From: Hyphomicrobiales bacterium
GTDB lineage: Bacteria > Pseudomonadota > Alphaproteobacteria > Rhizobiales > Rhizobiaceae
Assembly: GCA_900465665.1 (NCBI GenBank)
Contig: UBJO01000025.1
Span: forward strand, 1-64,000
Direction: 5' to 3'
DNA: 64,000 bases
Shown: piece by piece, positions 15,544 to 25,362 of the stretch
Position numbering within the stretch: position 1 is the stretch's first letter
Layout: every line of letters starts with the position of its first letter
Notes under the pieces: generated by a model
The model's database searches: none
Told to the model about the DNA's origin: nothing
The model's input: only the letters and a program-made list of their open reading frames with translations
Translations under genes and position numbers: made by a program

Positions 15544-18405
15544 TTATATCGCATGCGCGGATGATCGCGGTGCGCTCTCTATGACCTCAACCGCACGTCT
15601 CAAATCGTGGTAAGCTTCAGATCTGTCGAACCGCGCCACTATTTGTTCGATACGAAGGACGCCTTGGACCCGCTCGGCAGTCGGGATCGGAAGAGACACG
15701 AAACTCAGTGCCAGCCTCAGTTCAAAGAGCAGAGCTCCGCTTTCTTGGCAAAGCCGCTCGACGACAGGAAACGGCATGGTGGCGGCTCCCGCTCCTTCTG
15801 TTCGATGAACTAGTACCGCATGGAGGCGCAGCATGTCCGCCATCTGAAACTTCTCGCCAGTCTTTTCCGCGATTTCGATCGCTTCGTCCAAAGCATCCTT
15901 TGCCATTTCGGTCGAGCCGGTGGCCGCAAGTCCCTCGGCAAGCGTCGCCATGAAGTCGACGACCATGTGATGATGGTTCTCTGATCTCATGACCTTCAGC
16001 GCGTCCTCGATCAGGAGGATCCCATCTTCTTGATTGCCCCGGCGTACGGCGACGTCACCGCGCAAGCCGCGACTGACAGCGTTGAACGCCGCCAGTGAGT
16101 GTCGTTCGGACACATCCGCTAACTGATCAACGAGCTCAAGGGCATCGTCCCAGTCACCCTTCCAGATGAGCGCGGATGCCGTGTAGGCGAGAGCGATGCA
16201 ACTCGGTATCGGGTGGGCATATGAAGCGGCTTGTGAGACCGCTCGCCTGCCAAGCCGTATTCCCGCCGCACCGGAACCGGTGAGAACCAGACACTTCGCA
16301 TACTGCACAAGCGCTCTAATCCTCTGGGTGAAGACGACCAGGTTCAGACTGAGTTCGAGTGGCTCGTCCGAAGAGCATCCCTGCTCGAAGTAGGTTTTCG
16401 CCGCGGCTAAATCCCCGAGATAGCTAAGCGAAACTCCGCGGACGCAATGTGATAGCGCGACGGCCTCAGCGTCTTCCATCCCCGATACGACAGCTTCACA
16501 GTCTTCCGAAATTTCAGCGCCAGTGTAGCAATCTCCAGAACGCATCGCATATATGTTGTGGCCGGCCAGCAGCTCCAACATCATCCTTCTATTGCCGAGC
16601 GAAGTAGCGATACCAATGGCCTTTCGAAAAGCCGCCGGGATCTTCGATTTAGCGTCTGCGATAACGATCCCCGAGATCGCAAGGGCTTGATTAAGAGACG
16701 CTTCTCGGACTGTGCCTACGTCCTCCGGTGTCAATACTTCTATCGCGGTGGATGCCCATCGATAACATTCGCTTAGGAGCGACAGCTCAAGGAATGCGTG
16801 AGCGGCCGACGACGCGAGTCTTACGCCTAGCGCACTGTTTCCTTCGTGGCTAAACGCCCACTCAAGAGCATGACGTACGTCTCCAAGAATCTCTGGCCGC
16901 TTAGTCGTGATCCCACTCATCCGAAAGCTTCCAACCGGAGGAGACGCTCTTTCAAGCAACTCGACGCAGTAGACCGCATGGGCAATCGCGCAACCAGCAT
17001 ATTCATCGGGGAGTTCCCGGAGCCGTTCTGCGCAGTAAGCCCTCGTTGTCTCCGACAGCCGGTATCTCACCAAGCCGTCTGACGAAATCCGCTGAGATAG
17101 CAGAGACTTGTCACAAAGGTTTTCAATGATAGTGGCTACAGGTAGTGCTTCGTTGAGAACCGCGACCGCAGCGTCTAACGCGAATGGGCCAGCGAAACAG
17201 CTGAGCTGTCTGAGCACCAATTTTTCCTTGTCACCAAGGAGGTTGTAACTCCAGTCGTGCAGCGCAGCCAAGGTCTGATGACGCGGAAGTGCCGTTCGCC
17301 TCCCCTGCCAGTGTATTCCGAACCGATGGTCGAGCAACTCCAACATCCGGCCGATCCCGTGTGCGCCTGCCCTACCGGCCACCAGTTCGATGGCAAGTGC
17401 CACTCCATCTAACCGACGACATATCTCAGCCGCCACGACCGCATCCGTGTCACTTGGTTGTCCGGTTACACCGCTTGCGTGGGCGCGGTCCATAAAAAGA
17501 GAGACCGCCGGAAACGACATGATCTCTCGAGCCGACATCTGGGATGACCTCGGAGGAACGGCAAGCGGCGCGAGGTTAAACACGTACTCACCTTCGACCC
17601 TCAAAGCCTCCCGACTGGTGACTAGAATATGTACCGCCAAGCAGGATCGGTATATCTCCTCGGTAAAAGAAGCAATGAAATCAACTAGATGTTCCGCATT
17701 GTCCAGAACCAGCAGGAGGCGCTTCTCGCGTAGAAAATTGAGAAACGGTGGTAGCGGGTTTGTCGATGGGACGGAAGTATTCAAGAGCGCTGCAATTGTC
17801 GACATGACAAGAGTGCTATCCGCAATCGGAGCAAGGTCTACGAAATAGACTCCGTGCTCGAATTCATTCACCGCTTCGTGTGCAGCAGCCACAGCCGCGG
17901 TCGTTTTACCCAAACCTCCGGCACCAACGACACTGACGAATCTTCGATCCAATAGCTGTTCTTGGAGTAACGCGACCTCTCTCTCTCGCCCCACCATGCG
18001 ACCAAGGCGTACGGGTAAGCTGGAGTCTAGATGGGAAATCGGCTGAACAGGCGCATCCGAGGTGGGGTCGTCACTTGTCTGGGTTGCTGATAAAGAGAAG
18101 AGGTAGCCTCGACCGGAGACGTTAGTAATATACTGGCCGCCATTTGGTGTTGTCCCAAGGGTCTTGCGAAGACCGGAGATATGGACGCGCAAGCTGACCT
18201 CGTCGACGATCGTGTTCGGCCACGCGCGCGTGGTCAATTCCGATTTGCTTACCACCATTCCACTGTTTTCGACCAGTACCTGAAGCAGATCAAACGCTCG
18301 GCTGCCGATCTGCAACGGCCGCCCATCGCGCTCCAGGACACGCTCGGCGGGAAGAAGACGGAACGGTCCGAAGATGTGGGGAGTTATATGAACCTGAGTT
18401 CCCAT
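15544..18405 (-). CDS. Winged-helix STAND ATPase transcriptional regulator
   Basis: A 953-residue cytosolic regulator. Residues 8-105 form an OmpR/PhoB-type winged helix (RPLQIGSRAFDLLQVLVENSGMVVSKSELTTRAWP...VSGRGYLFS). A NB-ARC-like ATPase follows: Walker A GAGGLGKTT at 161-169, Walker B LLLVLDNAEHL, then LVTSREALRVEGE as sensor 1. The C-terminal half is helical and TPR-like and would sense a signal. This domain order is seen in many rhizobial regulators related to MalT/SARP proteins. A dyad AAAC-N4-GTAT lies about 90 bases upstream of the start. It shares an operon with the MHS carrier. Confidence 0.82.
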   Translation of the reverse strand: MGTQVHITPHIFGPFRLLPAERVLERDGRPLQIGSRAFDLLQVLVENSGMVVSKSELTTRAWPNTIVDEVSLRVHISGLRKTLGTTPNGGQYITNVSGRGYLFSLSATQTSDDPTSDAPVQPISHLDSSLPVRLGRMVGREREVALLQEQLLDRRFVSVVGAGGLGKTTAAVAAAHEAVNEFEHGVYFVDLAPIADSTLVMSTIAALLNTSVPSTNPLPPFLNFLREKRLLLVLDNAEHLVDFIASFTEEIYRSCLAVHILVTSREALRVEGEYVFNLAPLAVPPRSSQMSAREIMSFPAVSLFMDRAHASGVTGQPSDTDAVVAAEICRRLDGVALAIELVAGRAGAHGIGRMLELLDHRFGIHWQGRRTALPRHQTLAALHDWSYNLLGDKEKLVLRQLSCFAGPFALDAAVAVLNEALPVATIIENLCDKSLLSQRISSDGLVRYRLSETTRAYCAERLRELPDEYAGCAIAHAVYCVELLERASPPVGSFRMSGITTKRPEILGDVRHALEWAFSHEGNSALGVRLASSAAHAFLELSLLSECYRWASTAIEVLTPEDVGTVREASLNQALAISGIVIADAKSKIPAAFRKAIGIATSLGNRRMMLELLAGHNIYAMRSGDCYTGAEISEDCEAVVSGMEDAEAVALSHCVRGVSLSYLGDLAAAKTYFEQGCSSDEPLELSLNLVVFTQRIRALVQYAKCLVLTGSGAAGIRLGRRAVSQAASYAHPIPSCIALAYTASALIWKGDWDDALELVDQLADVSERHSLAAFNAVSRGLRGDVAVRRGNQEDGILLIEDALKVMRSENHHHMVVDFMATLAEGLAATGSTEMAKDALDEAIEIAEKTGEKFQMADMLRLHAVLVHRTEGAGAATMPFPVVERLCQESGALLFELRLALSFVSLPIPTAERVQGVLRIEQIVARFDRSEAYHDLRRAVEVIESAPRSSAHAI

Positions 18406-18504
18406 TGCTGCAGGCTAAACTCGCTGTTGCCCCGACGGTCGATGAGCGAACGTCGCTCACCGAAGCGTAATAGTCTTAGCGATTGCCAATGTGGTACACG
18501 ATGT

Positions 18505-18516
18505 AAACCAACGTAT
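18505..18516. promoter_or_regulatory. Imperfect ATAC-N4-GTAT dyad
   Basis: AAAC-CAAC-GTAT followed by ACCTAT, about 90 bases before the STAND regulator start. One base off the exact dyad found at five other places. The left half equals the AAAC half of StyR/TodT boxes. Confidence 0.35.
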
Positions 18517-18518
18517 AC

Positions 18519-19208
18519 CTATGCCTGGTGTGGCTCCTGTGTATCGGCGATATAGCCCACCCCCGAACCCTGCACCAACTCAAACTTCCGAACCAACTCC
18601 GGCACAGACCGAGCCTGCATTTTTCGCATCATCCTGCCACGGTGAACTTTGACCATAATCTCGCTGATACCCATCTGGAACGCGATCTGCTTATTGAGCA
18701 ATCCATCGGTGACCGCAGCGAACATCTCGCGCTCCCTCGGAGTTAGTTTCTTCGCACATGCCATAACGGCGCGCACGCTCCGGCTCACTTGCCTTCTGAT
18801 CTCGCACTTCCGAAGAGCATGAGACACTGCTGTTCGCAGCGCATGTCGGTCAAGCGGTTTTAGGAGAAAGTCGATCGCGCCAGCTTTCATCGCCTCCACA
18901 CTCTCCGATACATCGCTCTCCGCGCTCATGAATATGACCGGAAGCTGGACCCGCGAGAGATTCAGCTGCCTTTGCAGCTCGACACCAGCCGCGTCCGAGA
19001 GTTGCGTGTTGATGAGGATAAGGCCAAGCCGCTCTTCGTCAATCTGCTCTAAAAGGTCGGCCGCACTCCCGCAGGCGGCGACCTCGATTCCTAGATCGAT
19101 GAAGAAGTCCGCGAGCGACAGTTGGATTTGTCGGTCGCCATCAACGACGTATGCGATGGGAGTTTCTTTGATGGCAGAGTTTGTTTCGGTGATTGTCTGA
19201 TGCAGCAT
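18519..19208 (-). CDS. FixJ-type response regulator with altered receiver
   Basis: A 229-residue regulator: an N-terminal receiver (about 17-135) and a C-terminal LuxR-type helix-turn-helix (KKLTPREREMFAAVTDGLLNKQIAFQMGISEIMVKVHRGRMMRKM). The start at 19208 follows AGGAGG with proper spacing; a longer frame to 19415 reads through intergenic DNA. The phospho-acceptor position reads LILINTQLSDAAGVEL, with Asn where the family has Asp (LLDVxMP), and the acidic pocket is VVDGD. The Ser of IFMSAES and the Lys of LLKPLD remain. It therefore probably cannot be phosphorylated normally and may act constitutively or through another signal. No kinase gene is adjacent. Confidence 0.85.
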   Translation of the reverse strand: MLHQTITETNSAIKETPIAYVVDGDRQIQLSLADFFIDLGIEVAACGSAADLLEQIDEERLGLILINTQLSDAAGVELQRQLNLSRVQLPVIFMSAESDVSESVEAMKAGAIDFLLKPLDRHALRTAVSHALRKCEIRRQVSRSVRAVMACAKKLTPREREMFAAVTDGLLNKQIAFQMGISEIMVKVHRGRMMRKMQARSVPELVRKFELVQGSGVGYIADTQEPHQA

Positions 19209-19375
19209 GGCAATAACCTCCTGGTGGCAGAGCGCTGATTTGATGAATAAGCTTTGCACCGGTCGGTGTGAGGTCGCGAGTTCAGATATGTTGGAAAACG
19301 CAAAGCGTTGTTGGGTCTCAGAACAGGTCCCACATAACAAAAGTCCACCGGGGGTTACCCGGCTTGTTGCAGACA

Positions 19376-19401
19376 GAAAAAAGCCGGAGGGAAACTCCGG
19401 C
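19376..19401 (-). terminator. Rho-independent terminator
   Basis: Leftward, stem GCCGGAG/CTCCGGC (19383-19389 with 19395-19401) is followed by six T. It lies just downstream of the SnoaL-like gene and separates it from the regulator at 18519. Confidence 0.75.
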
Positions 19402-19434
19402 CTAGTGATCATCAACGTTGCCTAACCGCTGCGG

Positions 19435-19818
19435 TCACAGCGTCTTGCGGATTAGAATGAGCTGATCAATCCGCTCGGCCTCAAACGAAATGTACAGTAA
19501 CAAGATCAGCGGCTCCGGCAAACCTAAGCCATCAAAATCGCCTTTGACCTCACATGTCGCGACCAGACTTGCGGGTTTGACCCTGACCTCTTGCGGTATC
19601 ATCGTCACACGGGACGGGTAAAGTTCCTGCTCCGCCCAGGCACGAACTTCTTTGGTTCCCCGGTATTCCACCAGCTGGTCGTTGACCGAAGCGTCTGCGG
19701 TGAAGGCACCAAGGAGCAATTCGACGTCGCCGGTGTTTATGCCTTCAAGGAGATGGACTAGCGCGGCAGGGACTGAGGATGCCTCAGCGCTGGAGAGGCG
19801 AAGTGTGGAACTGAGCAT
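19435..19818 (-). CDS. SnoaL-like / NTF2-fold protein
   Basis: A 127-residue protein (ATG 19818; a longer frame opens at 19866). The order of segments fits the NTF2-like fold: helix LVHLLEGINTGDVELLLGAFTADASVNDQLVEYRGTKEVRAWAEQEL, then the beta sheet with LVATCEVKGDFDGLGLPEPLILLLYISFEAERIDQLILI. Such proteins are small isomerases, hydrolases or ligand binders, mostly of unknown role. It is a single leftward gene with its own terminator. An imperfect AAACCACGTTAA element lies about 60 bases upstream of the start. Confidence 0.65.
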   Translation of the reverse strand: MLSSTLRLSSAEASSVPAALVHLLEGINTGDVELLLGAFTADASVNDQLVEYRGTKEVRAWAEQELYPSRVTMIPQEVRVKPASLVATCEVKGDFDGLGLPEPLILLLYISFEAERIDQLILIRKTL

Positions 19819-19999
19819 TGGAAGCGATCCTAGTTGATCGGGCCAATGTACCGAAGCCAAAACCAATCGACACGTTAAACCACGTTAATTTATGTTATGA
19901 TGCTGATTTCTCGATTTTATTGCACTTCGGCCCTCGACACACCCTTTCGGTCTGATCGGTGGAGTTGAGACGATCAATCCCGGTCGACTATCGCCGCAG

Positions 20000-20902
20000 T
20001 CATATCATCCACTTCCGATGCTCAGTGAAGCGTTCCGCCAAGAGATCGATAAACAATCTTGCTTTGCTCGGCATATGACTGCGGTCGGGGAAAACTGCGG
20101 CAATCAATGATTCCGGAGCTTGGAACCGCGGCATCAACTTAACCAGTCTGCCCGCATCGATATCCTCTGCCACAACGAAGCTCGGCGCGAGGAACAGGCC
20201 TTGGCCACCGATCGCGAGGTGCCTAAGCGTTTCAGCGCTGTTTGAGACGACTGTGCCGGTGACCTTCACCTCGTGCGGGTTGCCGGTCTCGTCATGGAAT
20301 TGCCACTGCTCGCCGTTCACATAGTAGGCGTACTGCAAGCAGTTGTGGCTCGTCAGATGAGAGGGCTCATCCGGTGCAGCGTGTTTCGCCAGATATTCCG
20401 GGGAACATACTAAAAAATGCCGCCAAGCTGTCAGCTTCCGGGATATCAGGCTGGAATCCGGAAGCAGCGTTGCTCGTATGGCAAGATCGTAGCCCTCCTC
20501 GATCATATCGATCATTCGTTCACCAATATCGAAGTCAATGGCGACTGTCGGGTAGAGTTTGAGGTACTCGTCCATGACCGGTGCGAGGAACCGGGCGATT
20601 GCCGTTGTGGCGTAAATCTTGAGCTTGCCTCTCGGTGTAGAGTTGAGCGCACCGGCGGCACGATCTATCTCCTCCAGTTCCGCCAAGATGCGTGAGGAGT
20701 GGTCGTAGTAGTATCGGCCTGTTTCGGTAAGGCTAACTCGTCTCGTTGTGCGATTTAGTAGACGCACGCCAAGGCGCTCCTCCAAAGACTGTATGTGATT
20801 GGCGACCATGGTCGTTGACATGTTCAGCTTGCGGGCAGCCGCCGAGAAACCACCTGTCTCAACGACGCGGCCGAACACCGCTAAGCTTGTGAGCCGATCC
20901 AT
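20000..20902 (-). CDS. LysR family transcriptional regulator
   Basis: A 300-residue LTTR. Helix-turn-helix at residues 3-60 (LTSLAVFGRVVETGGFSAAARKLNMSTTMVANHIQSLEERLGVRLLNRTTRRVSLTETG) and an effector domain with DIGERMIDMIEEGYDLAIR, typical of the CrgA-like/DsdC-like subgroup. It is divergent from the emrAB-type efflux operon at 21037 with 134 bases between, so it probably controls that pump in response to a substrate. Confidence 0.88.
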   Translation of the reverse strand: MDRLTSLAVFGRVVETGGFSAAARKLNMSTTMVANHIQSLEERLGVRLLNRTTRRVSLTETGRYYYDHSSRILAELEEIDRAAGALNSTPRGKLKIYATTAIARFLAPVMDEYLKLYPTVAIDFDIGERMIDMIEEGYDLAIRATLLPDSSLISRKLTAWRHFLVCSPEYLAKHAAPDEPSHLTSHNCLQYAYYVNGEQWQFHDETGNPHEVKVTGTVVSNSAETLRHLAIGGQGLFLAPSFVVAEDIDAGRLVKLMPRFQAPESLIAAVFPDRSHMPSKARLFIDLLAERFTEHRKWMI

Positions 20903-21036
20903 CTCCCCATCCCCCTGACCTTCAACCCAGACTTCATGATCCTTCCATATATTTCAATATTATCCCAAGGCATATCTTGGAGCATTGTCCTTTCCACCGA
21001 AGATATACGCGACGACTGATCGCACAGGAGACGACA

Positions 21037-22203
21037 ATGGTCGAGTTACCACGCAAAGAGGCATTCGAAATCGTAGGGAAAGACGACGTGGCTAAAACCT
21101 CTGTGGCGGAAGGCGTCCAAGAGGCCCCTCCGACGCAGGAGGTCACGCGGAAGCCCAAAGCCAAGCTGGTCAAACGGACGGTACTGCTGGCTGCGCTACT
21201 CGCCGGGGCAGCACTCGCTGTCCATTATGGTCATGACTACTGGACAGTAGGTCGGTTTATCGAATCCACCGACGACGCCTATGTGAAGGCCGATTACACG
21301 GCGACTGCCCCTAAGGTATCGGGCTATATCAAAGAAGTTCTGGTCAAGGACAACGATGTGGTCAAGGCCGGCCAGGTGGTCGCTCGAATCGATGATCGCG
21401 ATTTTCAGGCGGCACTGTCGCAAGCTAGAGCCGATGTGAAGGCTGCCGATGCGGCGATCGGCAACATCGATGCTCAGATCACGTTGCAACAAGCGATCAT
21501 TGAGCAGGCTAACGCTGCCCTAAATGCGTCCCGGGCATCTCTGGTCTTCGCCAACTCCGATGCCGATCGGTCTCAGCGCCTCATCACAAACGGAGCCGGC
21601 ACACAGTCGAAAGCGGAGCAGAGCCAATCGCTCAGAGATCAATCGGCTGCTGCTGTGGAGCGAGACAGGGCGGCACTGGTCGCGGCGCAAAACAAGGTTC
21701 CCGTCCTTGATACGCAACGCGAGCAGGCCGTCGCGCAACGCGAGCGGACCATGGCGACGCTTCAACAGGCTGAGCTGAACTTATCCTACACCAACGTCCT
21801 TTCAGCAGTGGACGGCACGGTTGGCGCTCGCTCAATCAGGCTTGGCCAGTTTGTCAATGCAGGCACGCAACTGATGGCTGTTGTTCCTCTTCATTCAGTC
21901 TATGTCGTAGCCAACTACAAAGAGACACAGCTCACTCACGTGCGCCCCGGTCAACCAGTAGAGATCGAAGTCGATAGCTTTCCCGGCAAAACCATCGCGG
22001 GGCATGTTGATAGCATCTCTCCGGCCAGTGGGCTGGAGTTCTCACTCCTGCCGCCTGACAACGCAACAGGCAACTTCACGAAGATCGTCCAACGAATTCC
22101 AGTTAAGATCGTTATCGACGATGAGGAACTCGTCGGCCTTCTGAGATCGGGAATGTCAGTAGAGCCGCGGATTGACACGAAGGCTGCACGGAAGAACCCG
22201 TGA
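21037..22203 (+). CDS. EmrA/HlyD-type membrane fusion protein
   Basis: A 388-residue periplasmic adaptor anchored by one membrane helix (residues about 44-65, TVLLAALLAGAALAVHYG). After it come the biotinyl-lipoyl-like half (STDDAYVKADYTATAPKVSGYIKEVLVKDNDVVKAGQVVARIDD), a long alpha-hairpin and the second lipoyl half with DGTVGARSIRLGQFVNAGTQLMAVVP. The ATG 21037 follows AGGAG; an earlier possible start at 20977 has none. It bridges the DHA2 pump encoded next to an outer membrane factor, which is not encoded here. First gene of an operon with 22284 and 23910. Confidence 0.88.
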   Translation: MVELPRKEAFEIVGKDDVAKTSVAEGVQEAPPTQEVTRKPKAKLVKRTVLLAALLAGAALAVHYGHDYWTVGRFIESTDDAYVKADYTATAPKVSGYIKEVLVKDNDVVKAGQVVARIDDRDFQAALSQARADVKAADAAIGNIDAQITLQQAIIEQANAALNASRASLVFANSDADRSQRLITNGAGTQSKAEQSQSLRDQSAAAVERDRAALVAAQNKVPVLDTQREQAVAQRERTMATLQQAELNLSYTNVLSAVDGTVGARSIRLGQFVNAGTQLMAVVPLHSVYVVANYKETQLTHVRPGQPVEIEVDSFPGKTIAGHVDSISPASGLEFSLLPPDNATGNFTKIVQRIPVKIVIDDEELVGLLRSGMSVEPRIDTKAARKNP

Positions 22204-22283
22204 TCCCGCGGATCGCTGCCAGCGCTTTCCGCATGCCACCTGTCTAGAACGCTTACCGTTCCCCTCCGGGAAGGATTCAAATC

Positions 22284-23894
22284 ATGTCTACAGTTCGATC
22301 GGCAACGCCGGGGGTTCCCGAGCGTTCAGCCGAGCAATCTCGCTCGACGTCCAGAAAACCGCTCCTAATGTGGGTAGCGGTAATCGCGTCGAACCTCGGC
22401 GCTTTCATGGCGATCCTGAACATCCAAATTGTCAACGCCTCGCTGGCTGACATACAGGGCGCGATTGGAGCAGGAACAGATGACGGCGGGTGGATTTCCA
22501 CGTCGTATCTGATCGCCGAGATCGTTGTCATCCCTCTCACCGGATGGCTTGCCCGTGTCTTCTCCGTCCGGACATATTTGCTTGCAAACGCCGTATTGTT
22601 CCTTCTGTTTTCGGTCGCGTGCGCCTTCGCCGTCAACCTCCAGCAAATGATCGTTCTGCGCGCGATCCAGGGTTTTTCGGGTGGCGTTCTGATCCCGATG
22701 GCTTTTACCATCATCATCACGCTTTTCCCGAAATCAAAGCAACCGATCGGTCTGGCGCTGTTCGCCTTGTCCGCGACGTTTGCGCCAGCGATAGGCCCGA
22801 CCATCGGCGGCTACTTCACCGAAAACTTCGGCTGGCAGTACATCTTCTACGTCAATCTTGTGCCTGGCTCGATAATGGTCGCCATGCTGTGGGTGTCGCT
22901 GGACCCCGCTCCGATGAACCTTGCATTGCTCAAAAAGGGAGACTGGCCTGGGATAGCGACGATGGCAATCGGCCTTGCCGCACTGCAGACTGTCTTAGAA
23001 GAGGGAAACAAGGACGACTGGTTTGGATCGCAGTTTATAGTGCGGCTATCGGTTGTGGCCTTCGTATCACTGACGCTCTTCCTGATAATTGAGCTACGCA
23101 GCCCTCACCCCCTTCTGAACCTTCGTCTTCTTATCCGAAGAAACTTTGCCTTTGGCACGCTGGCGAACTTCCTCCTTGGCCTGGCCCTTTATGGGTCCGT
23201 GTTCGTGTTACCTATCTATCTTACGCGCATACAGGGATACAATTCCGAGCAAATCGGCCTCGTACTGGCCTGGACAGGCATCCCGCAGTTGATTTTGATC
23301 CCCCTGGTCCCAAGGATGATGAAGCGGTTCGACGTACGATGGCTGATTGTCGCGGGGTTCGTTCTTTTCGCTCTATCGAACTTCATGAATGTGTACATGA
23401 CCGGAGACTACGGAAGCGATCAGCTCTTCTGGCCGAACATCGTTCGAGCCGTCGGTCAGGCGCTCGTCTTCACGCCTTTGTCTGTCATCGCGACGTCCGG
23501 CATTGAACCCGAGAACGCCGGCTCAGCCTCATCGCTCTTCAACATGATGCGCAACCTCGGCGGAGCCGTAGGCATCGCGTTGATACAGACGTTTCTGACG
23601 AAACGGGAGCAATATCATTCTAATATCCTGACCAACGCGGTTTCCTTGTTCGAAGACGCGACCAGAGATCGTATAGCGGCGATATCAAGCTACCTCGCCG
23701 CTCACGGAGTCAGCGACAAAGCGCTTGCACAGCACAAGGCTGTAGTCGCGGTTGCTCTCAGAATTCGTAAGCAAGCGAATATCCTGGCATTCAGCGATAC
23801 CTTCTTTCTACTTGGCGTCGCCCTAGTCGCAGCGTTGGTGGCGAGCCTTTTCCTGACCAAGCCGGGCCAGCTGTCAGGCAGCGCGGGCCACTGA
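22284..23894 (+). CDS. EmrB/QacA-type DHA2 MFS efflux pump
   Basis: A 536-residue pump with about fourteen membrane helices. Hallmarks: AIVNASLADIQGAIGAG-like segment in helix 1 (here IQIVNASLADIQGAIGAGTDDGGWISTSYLIAE), the GWLARVFSVR loop, RAIQGFSGGVLIPMAFTII (motif C region) and APAIGPTIGGYFTENFGWQYIFYVN. It exports drugs or hydrophobic compounds with the adaptor at 21037 using the proton gradient. The intergenic distance of 80 bases includes GGAAGG as ribosome site. Confidence 0.88.
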   Translation: MSTVRSATPGVPERSAEQSRSTSRKPLLMWVAVIASNLGAFMAILNIQIVNASLADIQGAIGAGTDDGGWISTSYLIAEIVVIPLTGWLARVFSVRTYLLANAVLFLLFSVACAFAVNLQQMIVLRAIQGFSGGVLIPMAFTIIITLFPKSKQPIGLALFALSATFAPAIGPTIGGYFTENFGWQYIFYVNLVPGSIMVAMLWVSLDPAPMNLALLKKGDWPGIATMAIGLAALQTVLEEGNKDDWFGSQFIVRLSVVAFVSLTLFLIIELRSPHPLLNLRLLIRRNFAFGTLANFLLGLALYGSVFVLPIYLTRIQGYNSEQIGLVLAWTGIPQLILIPLVPRMMKRFDVRWLIVAGFVLFALSNFMNVYMTGDYGSDQLFWPNIVRAVGQALVFTPLSVIATSGIEPENAGSASSLFNMMRNLGGAVGIALIQTFLTKREQYHSNILTNAVSLFEDATRDRIAAISSYLAAHGVSDKALAQHKAVVAVALRIRKQANILAFSDTFFLLGVALVAALVASLFLTKPGQLSGSAGH

Positions 23895-23909
23895 GCTAGT
23901 GGAGACAAC

Positions 23910-25088
23910 ATGAAAGCCAACCGCCTCGACTGCGATGTCGCCTTCTCAAGTCCGATAGCGCCGGTGTTGAGCCTAATCGAATGGCTCTCTGGCGACGAGA
24001 GCCTCGCGCTGGATGACGTGGGCTTCGTATCGCAGGTCGCGCTTCGGATCGAGCGGGCCGGACTGCCTGTCCATCGTCTGACATTGCATCTGACAACCCT
24101 TCACCCGGAATTTGTCGGGCGAACAATCGCGTGGGCACCCGGTGAACCTGTAGAAGTCCACGACCGCGAGCGCAGCAGCTGGATGTTGCTCTCCGGCAGT
24201 CCCATCATTCGCGCCATGAGGACACGGCAGCTGGTGGTGGCAAATCAGCTTCCGGACGACCGCGACCAATGGCAAACCGTAGACGTCTATTCAGGCCGGA
24301 ATCTACGTCAGTTGATCGTAGCCCCCCTTTGCAACGCGGACGGCCCAGTCAGCGTGTTAGGAGTGGGCACACGGCATCCCGGTGGCTTCACCGCAACTGA
24401 CAGAGACTACCTCGAGCGATTAGTGCCAGCTTTGCGCACGGCGTGCGAGCTGCGAGTGCTAAGGCAGACAGAGCTATCTCTCCTGGACACCTATATTGGC
24501 CCCATGACCGCGCAGCGCGTCCTCGCCGGAAGGATACGGCAAAGCGAGATCGAAACCATAGACGCCGCCCTCATGCTTTGCGATCTTCGCGGTTTCACAG
24601 AGCTGTCAAACGCCCTGAAACCTCAGCAGGTCTTTGATGTTCTGAACGCCTACTTCGAAGCCGTCATTCCAGCGATCGGAATAAACGGCGGAGAGATCCT
24701 CAAATTCATGGGGGATGCAGTGCTAGCGTTCTTCCCAAGTCAAGATGCCGGCGCTTGCTGCCGCGCCGCGTTGTCTTCCTCTACTGAAATAATGCGCCGA
24801 CTGGAGCTCGACCAGTTTTGTGGCTTCAAACTCAGCGCCGCGATTGCGTTGCATTACGGAGAGTTGAGCTACGGAAACATCGGCTCTGGCAGTCGTCTCG
24901 ATTTCACAATGATCGGCCCCGATGTGAATCTAGTCAGCCGGATACAGGCAACTTGCAGCGTTGTGAATTCACCCTTGTTGATGTCAGCCACGTTCAACGA
25001 GTACGCGCAGGCAAACGGCATAAGCGCCGGCGCGCACACTCTCAAGGGATTTCCTCGTCCGATCGAGCTTGTCAAGCTGTCGTATTGA
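23910..25088 (+). CDS. Class III adenylate/guanylate cyclase
   Basis: A 392-residue soluble protein. The first 180 residues resemble a small-ligand sensory module (GAF-like, with NLRQLIVAPLCNADGPVSVLGVGT). The cyclase homology domain follows from about residue 210: metal-binding Asp in LMLCDLRGFTELS, the second metal Asp with the substrate Lys in EILKFMGDAVLAFFP, the base-selecting Asp in LDFTMIGPDVNLVSRI and the transition-state Asn and Arg in VNLVSRI. All key residues are present, so it should make cAMP (or cGMP). It starts 15 bases after the pump gene with GTGGAG upstream, so it is probably co-transcribed with the efflux genes. Confidence 0.85.
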   Translation: MKANRLDCDVAFSSPIAPVLSLIEWLSGDESLALDDVGFVSQVALRIERAGLPVHRLTLHLTTLHPEFVGRTIAWAPGEPVEVHDRERSSWMLLSGSPIIRAMRTRQLVVANQLPDDRDQWQTVDVYSGRNLRQLIVAPLCNADGPVSVLGVGTRHPGGFTATDRDYLERLVPALRTACELRVLRQTELSLLDTYIGPMTAQRVLAGRIRQSEIETIDAALMLCDLRGFTELSNALKPQQVFDVLNAYFEAVIPAIGINGGEILKFMGDAVLAFFPSQDAGACCRAALSSSTEIMRRLELDQFCGFKLSAAIALHYGELSYGNIGSGSRLDFTMIGPDVNLVSRIQATCSVVNSPLLMSATFNEYAQANGISAGAHTLKGFPRPIELVKLSY

Positions 25089-25362
25089 CGGCAGGCGAAT
25101 GGCCACCTCCCGACAACGACCTGAGCAGCGGTCAGGCTGAAAGCGGCGCGGGCTTGGATACGCCCGCCCAGGCCCTGTGCACGACTTGAGCCTCCCCGAA
25201 ACCATACCTGCTTCCTGGTGCGTGTGGCTATAGGTCCCGTCTCGGCTTGCGCCTCCCGGTCTATCGATCGTTCGCCTCAAAGCGTTCTCCCTGGGACGCG
25301 ATCCGCCGAATCGATCAATCCCGCTGCAGATCAACCGCTTGGGATTCCCTCGGAATACGCGA

